The notes: a model not told the origin generated them from the sequence alone. Shown: positions 39,958 to 50,600, counted from the stretch's first letter. The stretch is DNA of 64,000 nt from SSSZ01 sp016790965 (GCA_016790965.1 JAEUNZ010000041.1:1-64000), one strand, 5' to 3'. Made by a program: numbers and translations.

Positions 39958-42023
39958 GCCGCGCCCCAGCGGGCCTCGAATTCCCGGGCGTCGGCGGGTT
40001 TGCCGTGCAGGAAGCCTTGCAACTGGCGGCAACCGTGATCGCGCAGGAAGGCGGCCTGCTCGGCCGTTTCGACCCCTTCTGCGACGACTTCGAGGCCCAG
40101 GCTGCGGGCGAGCGTCATGACCGTGGTGACAATGGCCTCGTCGCCGGTGTTGCGCCCGATGCCGGCGATGAAGGATCGGTCGATCTTGAGCTGCTGGATG
40201 GGTAGGCGCCGCAGGTAATTGAGGGAGGAGTAGCCGGTGCCGAAGTCGTCGATGGCGAGGCAGATCCCCAGCTTGCGCAGGCGCTCCAGGAGGCCAATGG
40301 CGTCGTCGACCTGCATGACCACCGACTCGGTGATTTCCAGCTTGAGGCGGTCGGGTTCAAGCCCGGTTTCCTCGAGGATCGCCATCAGGCTTGTGATGAA
40401 TTCAGGCCTTTCGAGCTGCTTGACCGAAAGGTTTACCGACACCTGGGGCAGGTCGAAGCCTTGCTCCCGCCAGGCCATGACCAGGCGGCAGGTTTCGCGT
40501 AGTACCCAGGTGCCCAGGCCCACGATAAGGCCGGTCTCCTCGGCTACGGCGATGAAGCGGGCTGGCGGCACCTCGCCCAGTTCCGGACTGTGCCAGCGCA
40601 CCAGGGCTTCGGCACCGGTAAGCCTGCCGCTGTCGGCATCGACCTGCTGCTGCAGGAAGACTTCAAGTTCTCCATTCCCCTGGGCGCGGCGCAGGAGGTT
40701 TTCGATGCGCACGCGTTCTTTTACCCGGTCCGTCATATCCGGCGAATAAAAGTGGAAATGCCCCCGCCCCGCGGCCTTGGCCCGGTACATGGCGGAATCG
40801 GCATTGCGCATGAGGGCGCCGGGGTCGTCGCCGTCGTCGGGGAAGACGCTGATACCCACCGAGGCCGATAGATAGAGCTCATGCCCGGCCACCGGGAAGG
40901 CTTGTTCGAAGGCGGAGATGATCTCTGCCGCCAGTGCCGCCGCCGGGGCGTGGCCCGGGATGGCCTCCATGAGGCAGATGAATTCGTCGCCGCCCAGGCG
41001 GGCCAGCATGTCGATGAGGCGTACCCGGTCGGCCAGGCGGGTGGCGACCGCGACCAGCAACTCGTCGCCTACCGTGTGCCCCAGGGAATCGTTCACCTGT
41101 TTGAACTGATCCAGATCGATGAACAGTACGGCCAGACGCTCCTGCCGACGCAGGGACTCCTCGGCGCTCTCCCGCAGACGTTCGATGAAGCGGCGACGAT
41201 TGGGAAGCCCGGTGAGAGGATCGTGGTAAGCCAGATAGTTGAGCTTGCTCTCGGCCTGGCGCCGCTCGGCCACCTCGCCCTCCAGCAATTGATTGGCCCG
41301 CCGCAGGTCGGCGGTACGCTGCTCCACCTGGATTTCCAGAGTCGCGCGAGCGGTTTCCAGCTTGGCATCCTGGATGCGCAGGATCTGCTGCGCCCGGCGC
41401 ACCACCAGGAACTGGAGCAGGTACAGGAGGGCGAATACCGCCACTACCCCTGCCGTCACCCACCACAGGGTTCTTCCGACCTCGGCAGTGAAGGGGCTGA
41501 CGTCCTGGGCGATTTCCACCACGGCCTCGACCGCGCCATCGGCATCCCGGAAGGGGACGTAGGTGGTCAGGATGTCCCTCCCCTTCTCCCCGGACGCGGC
41601 GCCGGCCATCAGGGCGCTGTTTTCCTTACCCGTCAGGGCGGCCTGAAAGCCCGCCGGAAGGGCGGCGGAAGTCCCTACTTGAGCGGCGTCGCTGGCGAAA
41701 ACCGCGACCCCTAGGCGGTTATGGACGCGCAGACTGATCACGCCGGTATCCTTCAGGAGCGCTGCCAGGCGAGGGCGCAGCGCTTCCCCGGCCGGCGATG
41801 CTCTCAGGGCGGCGGGATCGTGGCCGTAGGATTGGCGGACTTCGTCGGCGTAGGCGTCCCACAGGACATTGTGGAACACCCGGGCGAAAGCCCCGTTGCG
41901 GTCCGCCGCCAGGGTGCTCATCTGGCGCTCCGACAGATCGCGGTACAGCGGCCCCAGGGCCCCCGCTGCCAGGACGATCAGGATGAAACTGAGGGTGGAG
42001 AAGTAGCGGGAAAGGTTGAACAT
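39954..42023 (-). CDS. Membrane GGDEF-EAL protein with both motifs intact
   Basis: 689 aa from the ATG at 42023, which shares a base with the radA stop (TGATG). TM1 lies at ~8-26, a periplasmic sensor with a CHASE/Cache look at ~30-180, TM2 at ~187-208, then a coiled coil (DAKLETARATLEIQVEQRTADLRRANQLL). The GGDEF domain has YHDPLTGLPNRRRF and LGGDEF; the EAL domain has GAEALVRW, NLSVKQL, EITES, IDDFGTGYSS, KIDRSF and EGVET. Either activity is possible. Coupling to radA and a permease gene is unusual. Confidence 0.94.
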   Translation of the reverse strand: MFNLSRYFSTLSFILIVLAAGALGPLYRDLSERQMSTLAADRNGAFARVFHNVLWDAYADEVRQSYGHDPAALRASPAGEALRPRLAALLKDTGVISLRVHNRLGVAVFASDAAQVGTSAALPAGFQAALTGKENSALMAGAASGEKGRDILTTYVPFRDADGAVEAVVEIAQDVSPFTAEVGRTLWWVTAGVVAVFALLYLLQFLVVRRAQQILRIQDAKLETARATLEIQVEQRTADLRRANQLLEGEVAERRQAESKLNYLAYHDPLTGLPNRRRFIERLRESAEESLRRQERLAVLFIDLDQFKQVNDSLGHTVGDELLVAVATRLADRVRLIDMLARLGGDEFICLMEAIPGHAPAAALAAEIISAFEQAFPVAGHELYLSASVGISVFPDDGDDPGALMRNADSAMYRAKAAGRGHFHFYSPDMTDRVKERVRIENLLRRAQGNGELEVFLQQQVDADSGRLTGAEALVRWHSPELGEVPPARFIAVAEETGLIVGLGTWVLRETCRLVMAWREQGFDLPQVSVNLSVKQLERPEFITSLMAILEETGLEPDRLKLEITESVVMQVDDAIGLLERLRKLGICLAIDDFGTGYSSLNYLRRLPIQQLKIDRSFIAGIGRNTGDEAIVTTVMTLARSLGLEVVAEGVETAEQAAFLRDHGCRQLQGFLHGKPADAREFEARWGAA

Positions 42024-43384
42024 CACTCCACCAGTTCGGCGAGGCGCGAAACGGCCTCCTCGACGCGGGAAACCGCCACCACCTCCAGCCCCGCGATGGT
42101 CTGCCGGGGACGATTGGCTTCCGGCACCAGGGCCCGGGTGAACCCCAGCTTGGCCGCCTCCTTGAGGCGCTCCTGGCCCCGCGGCGCGGGTCGGATTTCC
42201 CCGGCCAGACCAACTTCACCAAACACTACAAGTTTCGACGGCAACGGTTGGTTTTTAAGGGAAGATACAATCGCAAGAACCACGGCGAGATCGGCCGCGG
42301 GTTCGCTGATGCGCACGCCCCCCACAGCGTTCACGAAGACGTCCTGATCGTAGCAGACCACCCCCGCGTGGCGGTGCAATACGGCCAGCAACATGGCCAG
42401 GCGTTGGGGCTCCAGGCCGACGGTGAGGCGACGGGGATTGCCGTGGGCGCTGTCCACCAGGGCCTGGATTTCCACCAGCAGCGGACGGGTGCCTTCCTGG
42501 GTCACCATGACGCAGGAGCCCGCTACTTCGTGGCCGTGGCGCGAGAGGAACAGGGCCGAGGGATTGCTGACCCCTTTGAGGCCCCTGTCGGTCATGGCGA
42601 AGACCCCCAGCTCATTGACCGCCCCGAAGCGGTTCTTGCAGGAACGCACCAGACGGAAGCTCGAATGGGGGTCGCCCTCGAAGTAAAGCACCGTATCGAC
42701 GATGTGCTCCAGCACCCGGGGCCCCGCCAGGGAGCCTTCCTTGGTGACGTGGCCCACCAGGATGACCGTGACGCCCAATTGCTTGGCCGCCCGGGTGAGC
42801 TGGGCGGCGCACTCGCGTACCTGGGCCACCGACCCGGGGGCGCTGGACAGGGCATCGGACCACAGGGTCTGGATCGAGTCGATGACTGCCACGCGGGGCT
42901 TTTCCGCCTTCAGGACGGCAAGGATGGCCTCCAGGTTGATTTCGGCCAGCAAGGGCAGCGTGCCGGTCTCCAGGCCGAGGCGGCGCGCCCTCAGGGCCAC
43001 TTGCTCGCCGGATTCCTCGCCACTCACGTAGAGCACCGCCTCGGTGGCGGCAAGAGCCGCCAGGGCCTGCAAAAGAAGGGTGCTCTTGCCGATCCCCGGG
43101 TCACCCCCGATGAGCACCACTCCCCCGGCCACAAGTCCTCCGCCCAGGGCCCGGTCGAATTCGCCGACGCCCGTCGACAGCCGTTCGGTCTCGCGCGCCT
43201 CGATGGAGGCCAGCACGCGCAGTCGGGAACCCGGCGCGATGGGCTGGAAACGTCCGCTGGCAGATTCCTGGACGACCGATTCCACCAGGGTGTTCCACTC
43301 CCCGCAGCCGGGGCACTGGCCCTGCCACTTGGGGCTGCTGGCGCCGCACTCGTTGCACAGGTAAAGGGACTTCGCCTTGGCCAT
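42023..43384 (-). CDS. radA: DNA repair protein RadA
   Basis: 453 aa. Zinc finger CNECGASSPKWQGQCPGCGEWNTL (Cys x2 + x2) at the N-terminus, Walker A GGDPGIGKSTLLLQ at ~95, the RadA-specific KNRFG motif near 250 and a C-terminal Lon-protease-like domain (QALVDSAHGNPRRLTVGLEPQRLAMLLAVLHRHAG ... EVGLAGEIRP). It promotes branch migration in recombination. Located 118 bp downstream of the membrane-protein gene in the alr string. Confidence 0.97.
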   Translation of the reverse strand: MAKAKSLYLCNECGASSPKWQGQCPGCGEWNTLVESVVQESASGRFQPIAPGSRLRVLASIEARETERLSTGVGEFDRALGGGLVAGGVVLIGGDPGIGKSTLLLQALAALAATEAVLYVSGEESGEQVALRARRLGLETGTLPLLAEINLEAILAVLKAEKPRVAVIDSIQTLWSDALSSAPGSVAQVRECAAQLTRAAKQLGVTVILVGHVTKEGSLAGPRVLEHIVDTVLYFEGDPHSSFRLVRSCKNRFGAVNELGVFAMTDRGLKGVSNPSALFLSRHGHEVAGSCVMVTQEGTRPLLVEIQALVDSAHGNPRRLTVGLEPQRLAMLLAVLHRHAGVVCYDQDVFVNAVGGVRISEPAADLAVVLAIVSSLKNQPLPSKLVVFGEVGLAGEIRPAPRGQERLKEAAKLGFTRALVPEANRPRQTIAGLEVVAVSRVEEAVSRLAELVE

Positions 43385-43501
43385 GGGTTCAGCGCGCCAA
43401 AGGGGCTGCTTGACGGCAATCCCGCCTCTCCCGCGCTGCAGGATCGGGAGCGGTGAAGCGGGCCGGGACAGATATCGGAGGGTTCATCATGCGGGGCAAG
43501 T

Positions 43502-44221
43502 TTATCCAGATCCGCTAAGAAAAGCCGCCACGGCCTGGAATACGGTCGCTGCCGCGGGATCGATGGTGCGCAGCAGGACGGCCAGACCGAAGGCTGCCCC
43601 CACGAGCAGAAGCCAGAACAGCCAACTGGCCCGCAGGGCTCCCTCGACCCAGGAGGCTGCCCCGCCCCCCGCCGCCCGGGCCATGCCTACGGCAAGCACG
43701 GCTTCCACGCCGGCTTCGAGGAGCGCCGCAGAGGCGGCCCCCAGGAAGCCCCCAATGATCCACCAGAGCACCAGGGCGACCAGGCCGATGACCGCGGCGG
43801 CTACGGCAATGCCTATCGCCGGCAGGCAGCCCTCGGCGTCCACCGAGGCCAGATCGGCGATGCCGGAAACGCCATCGCCCACCGTCTCCACCCGGTCGGC
43901 CAAGCGGGACGCCGCACTGGAATCCTTGCCTTCGGTGGGGGGCTCGACGTGCTGCGGGTCCAGCCTCACTTTCAGGACATCGAGGCCTGTGGCTCGCAAC
44001 CATACGCCCACCAGACCCAGAAAGGCCCCGTAGGAGACGACGACGACCAGGGGCAGCCGCAGGCGCAGATCGCTCACGCCCAGGCGCAGGAGCAGATGGC
44101 TCGCCAGTCCGCCCACCAGAAAGCTTGCGGCAAGGACCAGGAAGGTCTGGGTGCGCAGCCAACCGGCCCCGCCCAGGCGTCGTTCTAGGTAGCGGCGCAG
44201 GGGCTGGCGTTTATCGGCCAC
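43502..44221 (-). CDS. Membrane protein of unknown function between alr and radA
   Basis: 239 aa from the GTG at 44221, overlapping the 3' end of alr by 11 bp. Hydrophobic segments lie at ~22-42 (LVLAASFLVGGLASHLLL), ~50-70 (LPLVVVVSYGAFLGLVGVWL), ~130-160 (AIGIAVAAAVIGLVALVLWWIIGGFLG) and ~210-228. Between them is an acidic linker (HVEPPTEGKDSSAASRLADRVETVGDGVSG). The Gly/Ala-rich C-terminal half resembles DUF-type envelope proteins, but no family is named. The weak ribosome-binding site fits coupling to alr. Confidence 0.68.
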   Translation of the reverse strand: MADKRQPLRRYLERRLGGAGWLRTQTFLVLAASFLVGGLASHLLLRLGVSDLRLRLPLVVVVSYGAFLGLVGVWLRATGLDVLKVRLDPQHVEPPTEGKDSSAASRLADRVETVGDGVSGIADLASVDAEGCLPAIGIAVAAAVIGLVALVLWWIIGGFLGAASAALLEAGVEAVLAVGMARAAGGGAASWVEGALRASWLFWLLLVGAAFGLAVLLRTIDPAAATVFQAVAAFLSGSG

Positions 44222-45299
44222 GCAGCATGTCCACCGGCACCCTGGCCGCCAAAGCGCAGTACAACTCGTAGGCGATGGTTCCAGCCGCGGCGGCCACGTC
44301 GTCGGCGGGAACTTCTCCGCCGGGGCCACGCCCCCACAGGGTCACCGGCGACCCAGAGCCGGCCTGGGGCAGGGCCGAAAGATCGCAGGCCAGCATGTCC
44401 ATGGATACTCGTCCCAGGGTTCGGGTCAGCCCACCATGCACCGCAATGGGCGTCCCCGTGCCGGCGTGGCGGGGATAGCCGTCGGCGTAACCGCAGGCCA
44501 CGATGCCCACCCGCAGGCGCTGGGGGGCGACGAAGCTGCCGCCGTAACCCACCGCCTCACCGGCGGCGACATCCTGCACGGCGATGATCTGCGAGCAGAG
44601 GCTCATCACCGGCCGCAGGCCGAGGCTCGCCGCGCTGACCTCGGCGAAGGGACTGGATCCGTAGAGCATGATTCCCGGACGCACCCAGCCCACGCGGGTT
44701 TCGGGGTAGCGCAGGAGTGCGGCAGAATTGGCCAGACTGACCGCTCCTCGCCACTCGGGCAGCAGCGCCTTCAGGCGGGCCATCTGGGGGGCGACGCCTT
44801 CTGGGCCATCGGCCGAGGCAAAATGGGTCATCAAAGTGGTTCGGCCAGGGTCAAGCTCGGACAGCCGCTCCCGCAGCCAGGGGATTTCCGCGGCCGAAAA
44901 CCCCAGGCGATTCATGCCCGTATTGATCTTCACGTAGAGTGGCGGCAGTGCCCCCCCGCCGTGCAGTAGTGCGAACTGGTCGCGGCAATGCACGACGCAG
45001 CTGAGTTCGAGTTCCTTGGCCAGGCGGGCATCGCGGGCGGAAAAGACGCCCTCCAGCAGCAGGATGGGCCGCCGGACCCCGGCCTCGCGCAGGGCTGCGC
45101 CGGTCTCGGCCTCCAGGACGGCGTAACCGTCTGCCGCGTCGCCCAGGGCGTCCAGCGCCCGCCACAGGCCGTGGCCATAGGCGTCGGCCTTGAGCACGGC
45201 CCAGGTCCCGGCCCCGGCGGCCAGCCGCCGTGCCAATCGGTAGTTGGCCGCCAGGGCTTCCCCGTCGATGACGGCGCGGATCGGGCGGGCCAGATTCAA
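44211..45299 (-). CDS. alr: Alanine racemase
   Basis: 362 aa, standard length. The PLP lysine is in AVLKADAYGHG (Lys37), YVKINTGMNRLG and the RPGIMLYG phosphate-binding region are present, the catalytic Tyr is in AVGYGGSF, and the C-terminal beta domain has VSMDMLACDLS. It makes D-alanine for peptidoglycan. The start is a TTG at 45299, the only reasonable one; GAGG 10 nt before it is part of the terminal repeat of the structured element upstream, so that element appears to supply the ribosome-binding site. Confidence 0.95.
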   Translation of the reverse strand: MNLARPIRAVIDGEALAANYRLARRLAAGAGTWAVLKADAYGHGLWRALDALGDAADGYAVLEAETGAALREAGVRRPILLLEGVFSARDARLAKELELSCVVHCRDQFALLHGGGALPPLYVKINTGMNRLGFSAAEIPWLRERLSELDPGRTTLMTHFASADGPEGVAPQMARLKALLPEWRGAVSLANSAALLRYPETRVGWVRPGIMLYGSSPFAEVSAASLGLRPVMSLCSQIIAVQDVAAGEAVGYGGSFVAPQRLRVGIVACGYADGYPRHAGTGTPIAVHGGLTRTLGRVSMDMLACDLSALPQAGSGSPVTLWGRGPGGEVPADDVAAAAGTIAYELYCALAARVPVDMLRGR

Positions 45300-45300
45300 T

Positions 45301-45532
45301 CTGGAAACCTCGGTTGTACGAGCCCGCTGGTGCGTTCGGGTGGGTACTCGGCGCGAAGCGACGACGCGGCAGGCTGATGCCTGCGAGGAGGCGCGACAAT
45401 GCCAGGCGCCCGCCCGGATGCGCTAGCGGGCTCGTTGCGAACCCATGCGAAAGGGGAGCGTTTCTGTGGGACGCAGAGTTCAAGGGCAGATGGCATTCCG
45501 GGCATCGACAAGCGGCCAACCGAGGTTTCCAG
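45301..45532 (-). repeat. Structured ~232-bp intergenic repeat, copy A
   Basis: Ends are perfect 16-bp inverted repeats: CTGGAAACCTCGGTTG (45301-45316) and CAACCGAGGTTTCCAG (45517-45532). Inside, ~118 bp can fold into a long imperfect hairpin from ACGAGCCCGCTGG to GCTAGCGGGCTCGT (about 45318-45435) with an inner GCAGGC-TGAT-GCCTGC stem at its tip. Read on the minus strand, it aligns over its whole length with 61783-62015. It fills the gap between a lysR stop (45535) and the alr start (45299). Confidence 0.85.
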
Positions 45533-45534
45533 GT

Positions 45535-46437
45535 TCATACCAGGGTCTCCTGCAATCGTCGGCGCAGGAATTCGCCGCAGGTGGCGACCACGCGGGAACG
45601 GTAATGCCCTTGCCGGTAGACCAGACAGACATGCTGCGTCAGTCGAGGTTTGAGGGGAATGGAAGCGAGGCTGCCCTCCCTTACCTCCCGCTCGACCGCA
45701 TGGGCGAAGACGATGGCGTAGCCCAAGCCGGTTGCCGCCGCGGCCTTCAGGGCTTCGGTACTGCTCGCCTGCAGGACGACCTTGATGGCGTCGGACCCAG
45801 TGCCGGCAGCCGCCAGGAAGGCTTCCGCGGCCTGGCGGCTGCCGGAACCCGGCTCCCGCACCACGGCTTCGTAATCCTTGAGGGCGCGGCCGGTGACCGT
45901 TCGGCTGCGGGCCAGGGGATGATCTGGGGTGCAAACGACGCGCAATTCCGTCTGGCCGCAGGATTCGCAATCCAGGCCAGGCAACGGCCCCGGCAGGGCG
46001 ACGAGGCCCAAATCCCAGTCTCCCGCAGCGACGCCCTCGGCTACGGACGTGGAATTGGCAATGTGCAACTGCACCGTCACTTGGGGGTAGAGTCCGCTGA
46101 ACTCGGCCAGCAAGGCCGGCAGAAGCTGGTCACCGATGCCCGAGGAAGCGCCCACCCGCAGCGCGCCGCGCATGTCATCGGTCATTTCCGTCAGGCGGGT
46201 CTCCATCTCGCGACTCAGGGCGAGGATGCGTTCGGCGTAGCCGAAAGCGATTCGGCCGGAGGGCGTCAGGTCGAGGACACCCTTGCCCCGCTCCAGAAGG
46301 CGTGTGTTCAATTCCGCTTCCAGTTGCCGAATCTGGAAATGAACCGCCGACTGGCTCATGAACAGGGCTTCCGCGGCACGTAAGAAGCTGCGGTGCTGCG
46401 CCAGGGCGTGAAACACCTGCAAGCGCCGGTCGCCCAT
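45535..46437 (-). CDS. LysR-family transcriptional regulator (CbbR/CysL-like)
   Basis: 300 aa from the ATG at 46437 (MGDRRLQVFHALAQHRSFLRAAEALFMSQSAVHFQIRQLEAELNTRLLER, HTH at 3-60). The effector domain has GALRVGASSGIGDQLLPALLAEFSGLYPQVTV and REPGSGSRQAAEAFL, the latter typical of CysL/CbbR-like regulators. The HTH residues FxxxxSxVxFQIRQLE resemble that group. No obvious divergent target: an HD-GYP regulator starts 147 bp away. Its TGA is overlapped by the first ATG of the structured repeat. Confidence 0.9.
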   Translation of the reverse strand: MGDRRLQVFHALAQHRSFLRAAEALFMSQSAVHFQIRQLEAELNTRLLERGKGVLDLTPSGRIAFGYAERILALSREMETRLTEMTDDMRGALRVGASSGIGDQLLPALLAEFSGLYPQVTVQLHIANSTSVAEGVAAGDWDLGLVALPGPLPGLDCESCGQTELRVVCTPDHPLARSRTVTGRALKDYEAVVREPGSGSRQAAEAFLAAAGTGSDAIKVVLQASSTEALKAAAATGLGYAIVFAHAVEREVREGSLASIPLKPRLTQHVCLVYRQGHYRSRVVATCGEFLRRRLQETLV

Positions 46438-46583
46438 CCTGCCCCCCGAAGACCAAAAGCTGCTATTCAAACACGTTTGCGCCGGCCGGGAAACCGCCGT
46501 GGCAAGGGTGACAAAGGCCGCCGCGGGGCGCCATAATGCCGGCCTAGATCAATTCCCCGTACCCCGTGCAACCGGGGACTCCC

Positions 46584-47687
46584 ATGGAAACGCGCCAGGC
46601 CACCATCCTGATCGTTGACGACACGCCGGAAAACCTGACGGTGCTCGGGGAACTCCTGCAGCCGACTTATCGGGTCCGTGCCGCCAACTCCGGGCGGCGG
46701 GCCTTGCAGATCGCGGCGGGCGATCCGATTCCCGACCTCATCCTGCTCGACGTGATGATGCCGGAGATGGACGGCTATGAAGTTCTGGGCCGCCTGCGCG
46801 CCAATCCGCGCACACGGGACATTCCGGTGGTCTTCGTGACCGCCATGGACAGCACGGAAGCGGAAGAACGCGGCCTCGACGGTGGGGCGGTGGATTACAT
46901 CACCAAGCCCCTGCGACCCGCCATCGTCCTCGCCCGGGTGCGTACCCAACTCGAACTCAAACTGGCCCGCGACTGGCTGCGCGACCAGAACACCTACCTG
47001 GAAGCCGAAGTGAGCCGCCGCATGAGCGAAAACCAGCTCATCCAGGAGGTCAGCATCCATGCCCTCGCCCGTTTGGCGGAAACCCGGGATCCCGAAACCG
47101 GCAATCACCTGCGCCGCACCCAGGAATACGTACGCTGCCTGGCCCGGGAACTGCGCGCCGGCGGGTGCCACGCTGAAGCCTTGAGTGATCGGGCCATCGA
47201 GACCCTGGCACGCTCGGCGCCCCTGCACGATATCGGTAAGGTGGGCATCCCCGACCACATCCTGTTGAAGCCCGGCAAGCTGACGCCCCAGGAATGGGCG
47301 ATCATGAAGACCCACGCCGCCTTGGGCTCCGAAGCCATCGCCCAGGCCGAGCGGGACGCAGAGGAGCCAGTCGAGTTTCTCGCCGTGGCCAAGGAGATTG
47401 CCCACTACCATCACGAAAAGTGGGACGGCAGCGGTTATCCCGAGGGCCTGCGCGGGGCCGCGATTCCTCTCTCCGCCCGCCTGATGGCCCTGGCGGATGT
47501 GTTCGACGCTCTCATCAGCCGGCGGGTCTACAAACCGCCCATGCCCTACGAGGAGGCTCGTCAGATCATCGTGAACGGCAGCGGAAGTCATTTCGATCCC
47601 GCCGTGGCGACTGCCTTCGAAGCGGCTTTCGAGCAATTCTGCGGTATTGCGGAGCGTTATCAGGATGACGGTCCGCCACCTGGCTGA
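46584..47687 (+). CDS. HD-GYP response regulator (c-di-GMP phosphodiesterase)
   Basis: 367 aa from the ATG at 46584. The receiver domain covers ~5-125: ILIVDDTPEN, phospho-acceptor in LILLDVMMPEMDGYE, TAMDS and the KPL lysine. A coiled linker (~128-155) leads to an HD-GYP domain at ~155-350 with HLRRTQEY, APLHDIGKVGIPDHILLKPGKL, HHEKWDGSGYPEGL and DVFDAL. It is an RpfG-type c-di-GMP-degrading output controlled by phosphorylation. The next gene, a large hybrid kinase, starts 23 bp inside its 3' end and is the likely partner. Confidence 0.95.
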   Translation: METRQATILIVDDTPENLTVLGELLQPTYRVRAANSGRRALQIAAGDPIPDLILLDVMMPEMDGYEVLGRLRANPRTRDIPVVFVTAMDSTEAEERGLDGGAVDYITKPLRPAIVLARVRTQLELKLARDWLRDQNTYLEAEVSRRMSENQLIQEVSIHALARLAETRDPETGNHLRRTQEYVRCLARELRAGGCHAEALSDRAIETLARSAPLHDIGKVGIPDHILLKPGKLTPQEWAIMKTHAALGSEAIAQAERDAEEPVEFLAVAKEIAHYHHEKWDGSGYPEGLRGAAIPLSARLMALADVFDALISRRVYKPPMPYEEARQIIVNGSGSHFDPAVATAFEAAFEQFCGIAERYQDDGPPPG

Positions 47688-50600
47688 TCTGACCCTCGCC
47701 GACATCATGACCCCGGGCGCCATCGGGGTCGCGGCGGACTGCACCCTGGGCGAGGCTGCCCTCGCCATGAGCCGGGCGCGTATATCCAGCCTGGTGATCC
47801 AGACCAACCGCCGCCCGGTGGGCATCCTGACCGAGCGCGACCTGTTGCGTCTCCTGGCCGACCACACCCAGGCCGATCTCGCCGTTGCCAGCGTGATGAG
47901 CACCCCGGTGGTCGCCGTGGCCGCTTCGCTGGACTTTCGCAAGGCCTACGAGACCATGCGTCGCCATCAGGTCCGCCATCTGGTCGCGACCGACGTCCTG
48001 GGTGAAACCATCGGCATCGCTACCGAAACCGACTTCCGCACTCACCTGGGCCACGAGGTCTTCCGCCACAGCGCCGACCTGGGCGCCCTGATGGACCGCA
48101 ACATGCCGGTCCTCCTCCCCCAGGCGCCGGTATCGCAAGCACTCGCCCTAATGTTGCGGGAAGAGTGGGATTACGTTCTGGTCAGCGAGAACGGCGCCCC
48201 CACGGGCATCCTGACCGAGCGCGACATGCCGCGCCTCTTGACGGCGGGTCGCGATCTGGACCACATGCCTGTGGCCGAGGCCATGACGACTCCGGTCCAT
48301 GCCGTCGGGCCCGGCGCCACGGTGATCAACGCCCTGGAAGCCATGGACGCCGGCAAGTTTCGCCACATGGCGGTGGTTGACGGGGCGGGCCGCGTGGTGG
48401 GCATGGTCAGCCAGCACCGGCTGCTCGAGCGCCTGGGCATGGAAATCATCGAGGAAGCCTGGGAACAGCACGAGGTGCTGGAATCGGTCAAACACGACTT
48501 CGAGGACCGCCTTGCCCTGGTGCTCGAGAGCACGGGAATCGCCGTCTGGGAATACGACTTCGCTGCCGACCGCTTCACCTGGAGCCCGACCATGGCAGTG
48601 CTGCTGGGTTGCGACCATGCGCAATTGCCCGTATCCGCCCGGGAGTTGCACGCCATCATCCATGGGGCCGACCGGGTGGCCTTCCTGGATACGGCCCGGC
48701 GCTGCTACCGCGAGGACCGCATTTTCGACGCCGAATGCCGCCTGTGCCGGCTCGACGGCAGCCACTTCTGGATCCGCTACCGCGCCCGGGTTGCCGCCCG
48801 CGACAAGGACGGCCGCCTGGCCCGCACCGTGGGTACCCTGGCCGACATCAGCGAGCGCAAGGCCGCCGAGGCGGCTCTGGTCGCCCGGGAACAGGTGTTC
48901 CGCGCCATCGTCAGTCAGGCCCGAGACGGCATCGTGCTCATCGATACGGTCAGCCTCGGTTTCGTCGAATTCAACGATGCCGCTAGCCGTAGCCTGGGCT
49001 ACAGCCGTGAGGAGTTTTCCCGCCTGCACCTGTGGAACGTGATCGCCGGGCTCTCCAGGGGTGAGGTTCAGGCCCGGGTGAAGGACATTCTCGCCGCCGG
49101 CGGCATGGATTTCGACCTGGACCACCTGCACTGGGACGGCTCGATCCGGCACGTGCGCAGTAGCTACCGGGTGGTCGGCGTGGGGGGGCAGACCTTTCTC
49201 TCCGCCCTGTGGACTGACGTCACCGATCGCCGTGATGCCGAGGCTGCCCTGCGGGCCAGCGAGAAGCGTTTCCGCGCCCTGTTCGAGGGTATCGCCGGGA
49301 TTGCGGTGCGGGGCTACGATGCGATGGGTCGCGTGGTGCTCTGGAATCAAGCCTGTGAAAGGCTCTATGGCTACTCGGCCACCGCGGCGGGAGCCCTCGG
49401 TTTCGGTGACTTCCTCTGGCCGCCCGAGCGTCGCGATGCGCTGGCGGGGGCTTTCCGCGCCTGGGTCGCGGGCGGCCCCCCCCTAGAGGCCGGGGAATAT
49501 CCTCTGGTGCGCAGGGACGGCGCACCGGTCACCGTCTTTTCCAGCCCGGTTCTGCAAAGGGGGAGCGAAGGGGCCCCGGAGGTCTACTTCATCGAGGTGG
49601 ATCTCACCCCTCTGGAGGAAATCCAGTTCCAGTACCGTCTCCTCGCCGATTCGGGCTCGGCGCTCATCTGGACCGCGGACAGCGAGGGGCGCGGCAATTA
49701 CTTCAACCGGCCGTGGCTGGATTTCCGGGGACGGACCCTGGAGGACGAAGCTGGCGACGGCTGGATTGCCGGAATCCATCCGGACGACCGCCAAGCCTGC
49801 GAGGAGACCTATCGCCAAGCCATCGCCACAAGGGAAGCCTTCGGTCTGGTCTTCCGCCTCCTTCGCCACGACGGCGATTATCGCTGGATCATGGACGAGG
49901 GCAGGCCCCGTTACGACCGGCGGGGTGAATTCCTGGGTTTTATTGGGCACTGCATCGACATCACCGAAAGCAAGGAAACCAGCCTGGAACTCGAGCAGCA
50001 CCGGCAGCACCTGGAGGATTTGGTGCGCCAACGTACAGGCGAGCTGGAGGCGGCAAATCTGCGGCTGCAGGCCAGCGACCACCGGCACCAGGCGCTCTAC
50101 GGCATCTCGCGGCAAGCCGAGGGACTCGATGAGCAGACCCTGGTCGGGCTCTGCCTGGCCGAGGCGGCCCGCCTCTTCGGCAGCCGCCTGGCCTGGCTAG
50201 TGAGCTACGACGAGGAAGGCACGATTCTCGGTGTCGAAGGTTATGACCGCGACCGGCGCTTCCATTGCGCCGACTGGATGAGTTGTCCCGACTGCGGTGC
50301 GCTGCAGACCCTGGCTCGGCGCTGCTGCGAGGCGCGCAAGCCGCTGGCTGGCGATGTCCCGGGCATCGGGGAAGCTTCTGCCGCCCTCCGCGGCAGCCAG
50401 ATCGCGGCCCCCGTGGTGGAGTCCGAGCGCGTTCGCGCGGTGTTCGGGGTTTCGGGCCGTGACCACGCCTACAGCGACGCGGAATGCAGCGAGCTGGGCG
50501 CAGTGGCCAACGACCTGTGGCGCATCGTGATGCGCCGCCGCGCCGAGATCGCCCTGGCCAGGACGAGCGATGCCGCCAAGGCCGCCAGCCGGGCCAAGAC

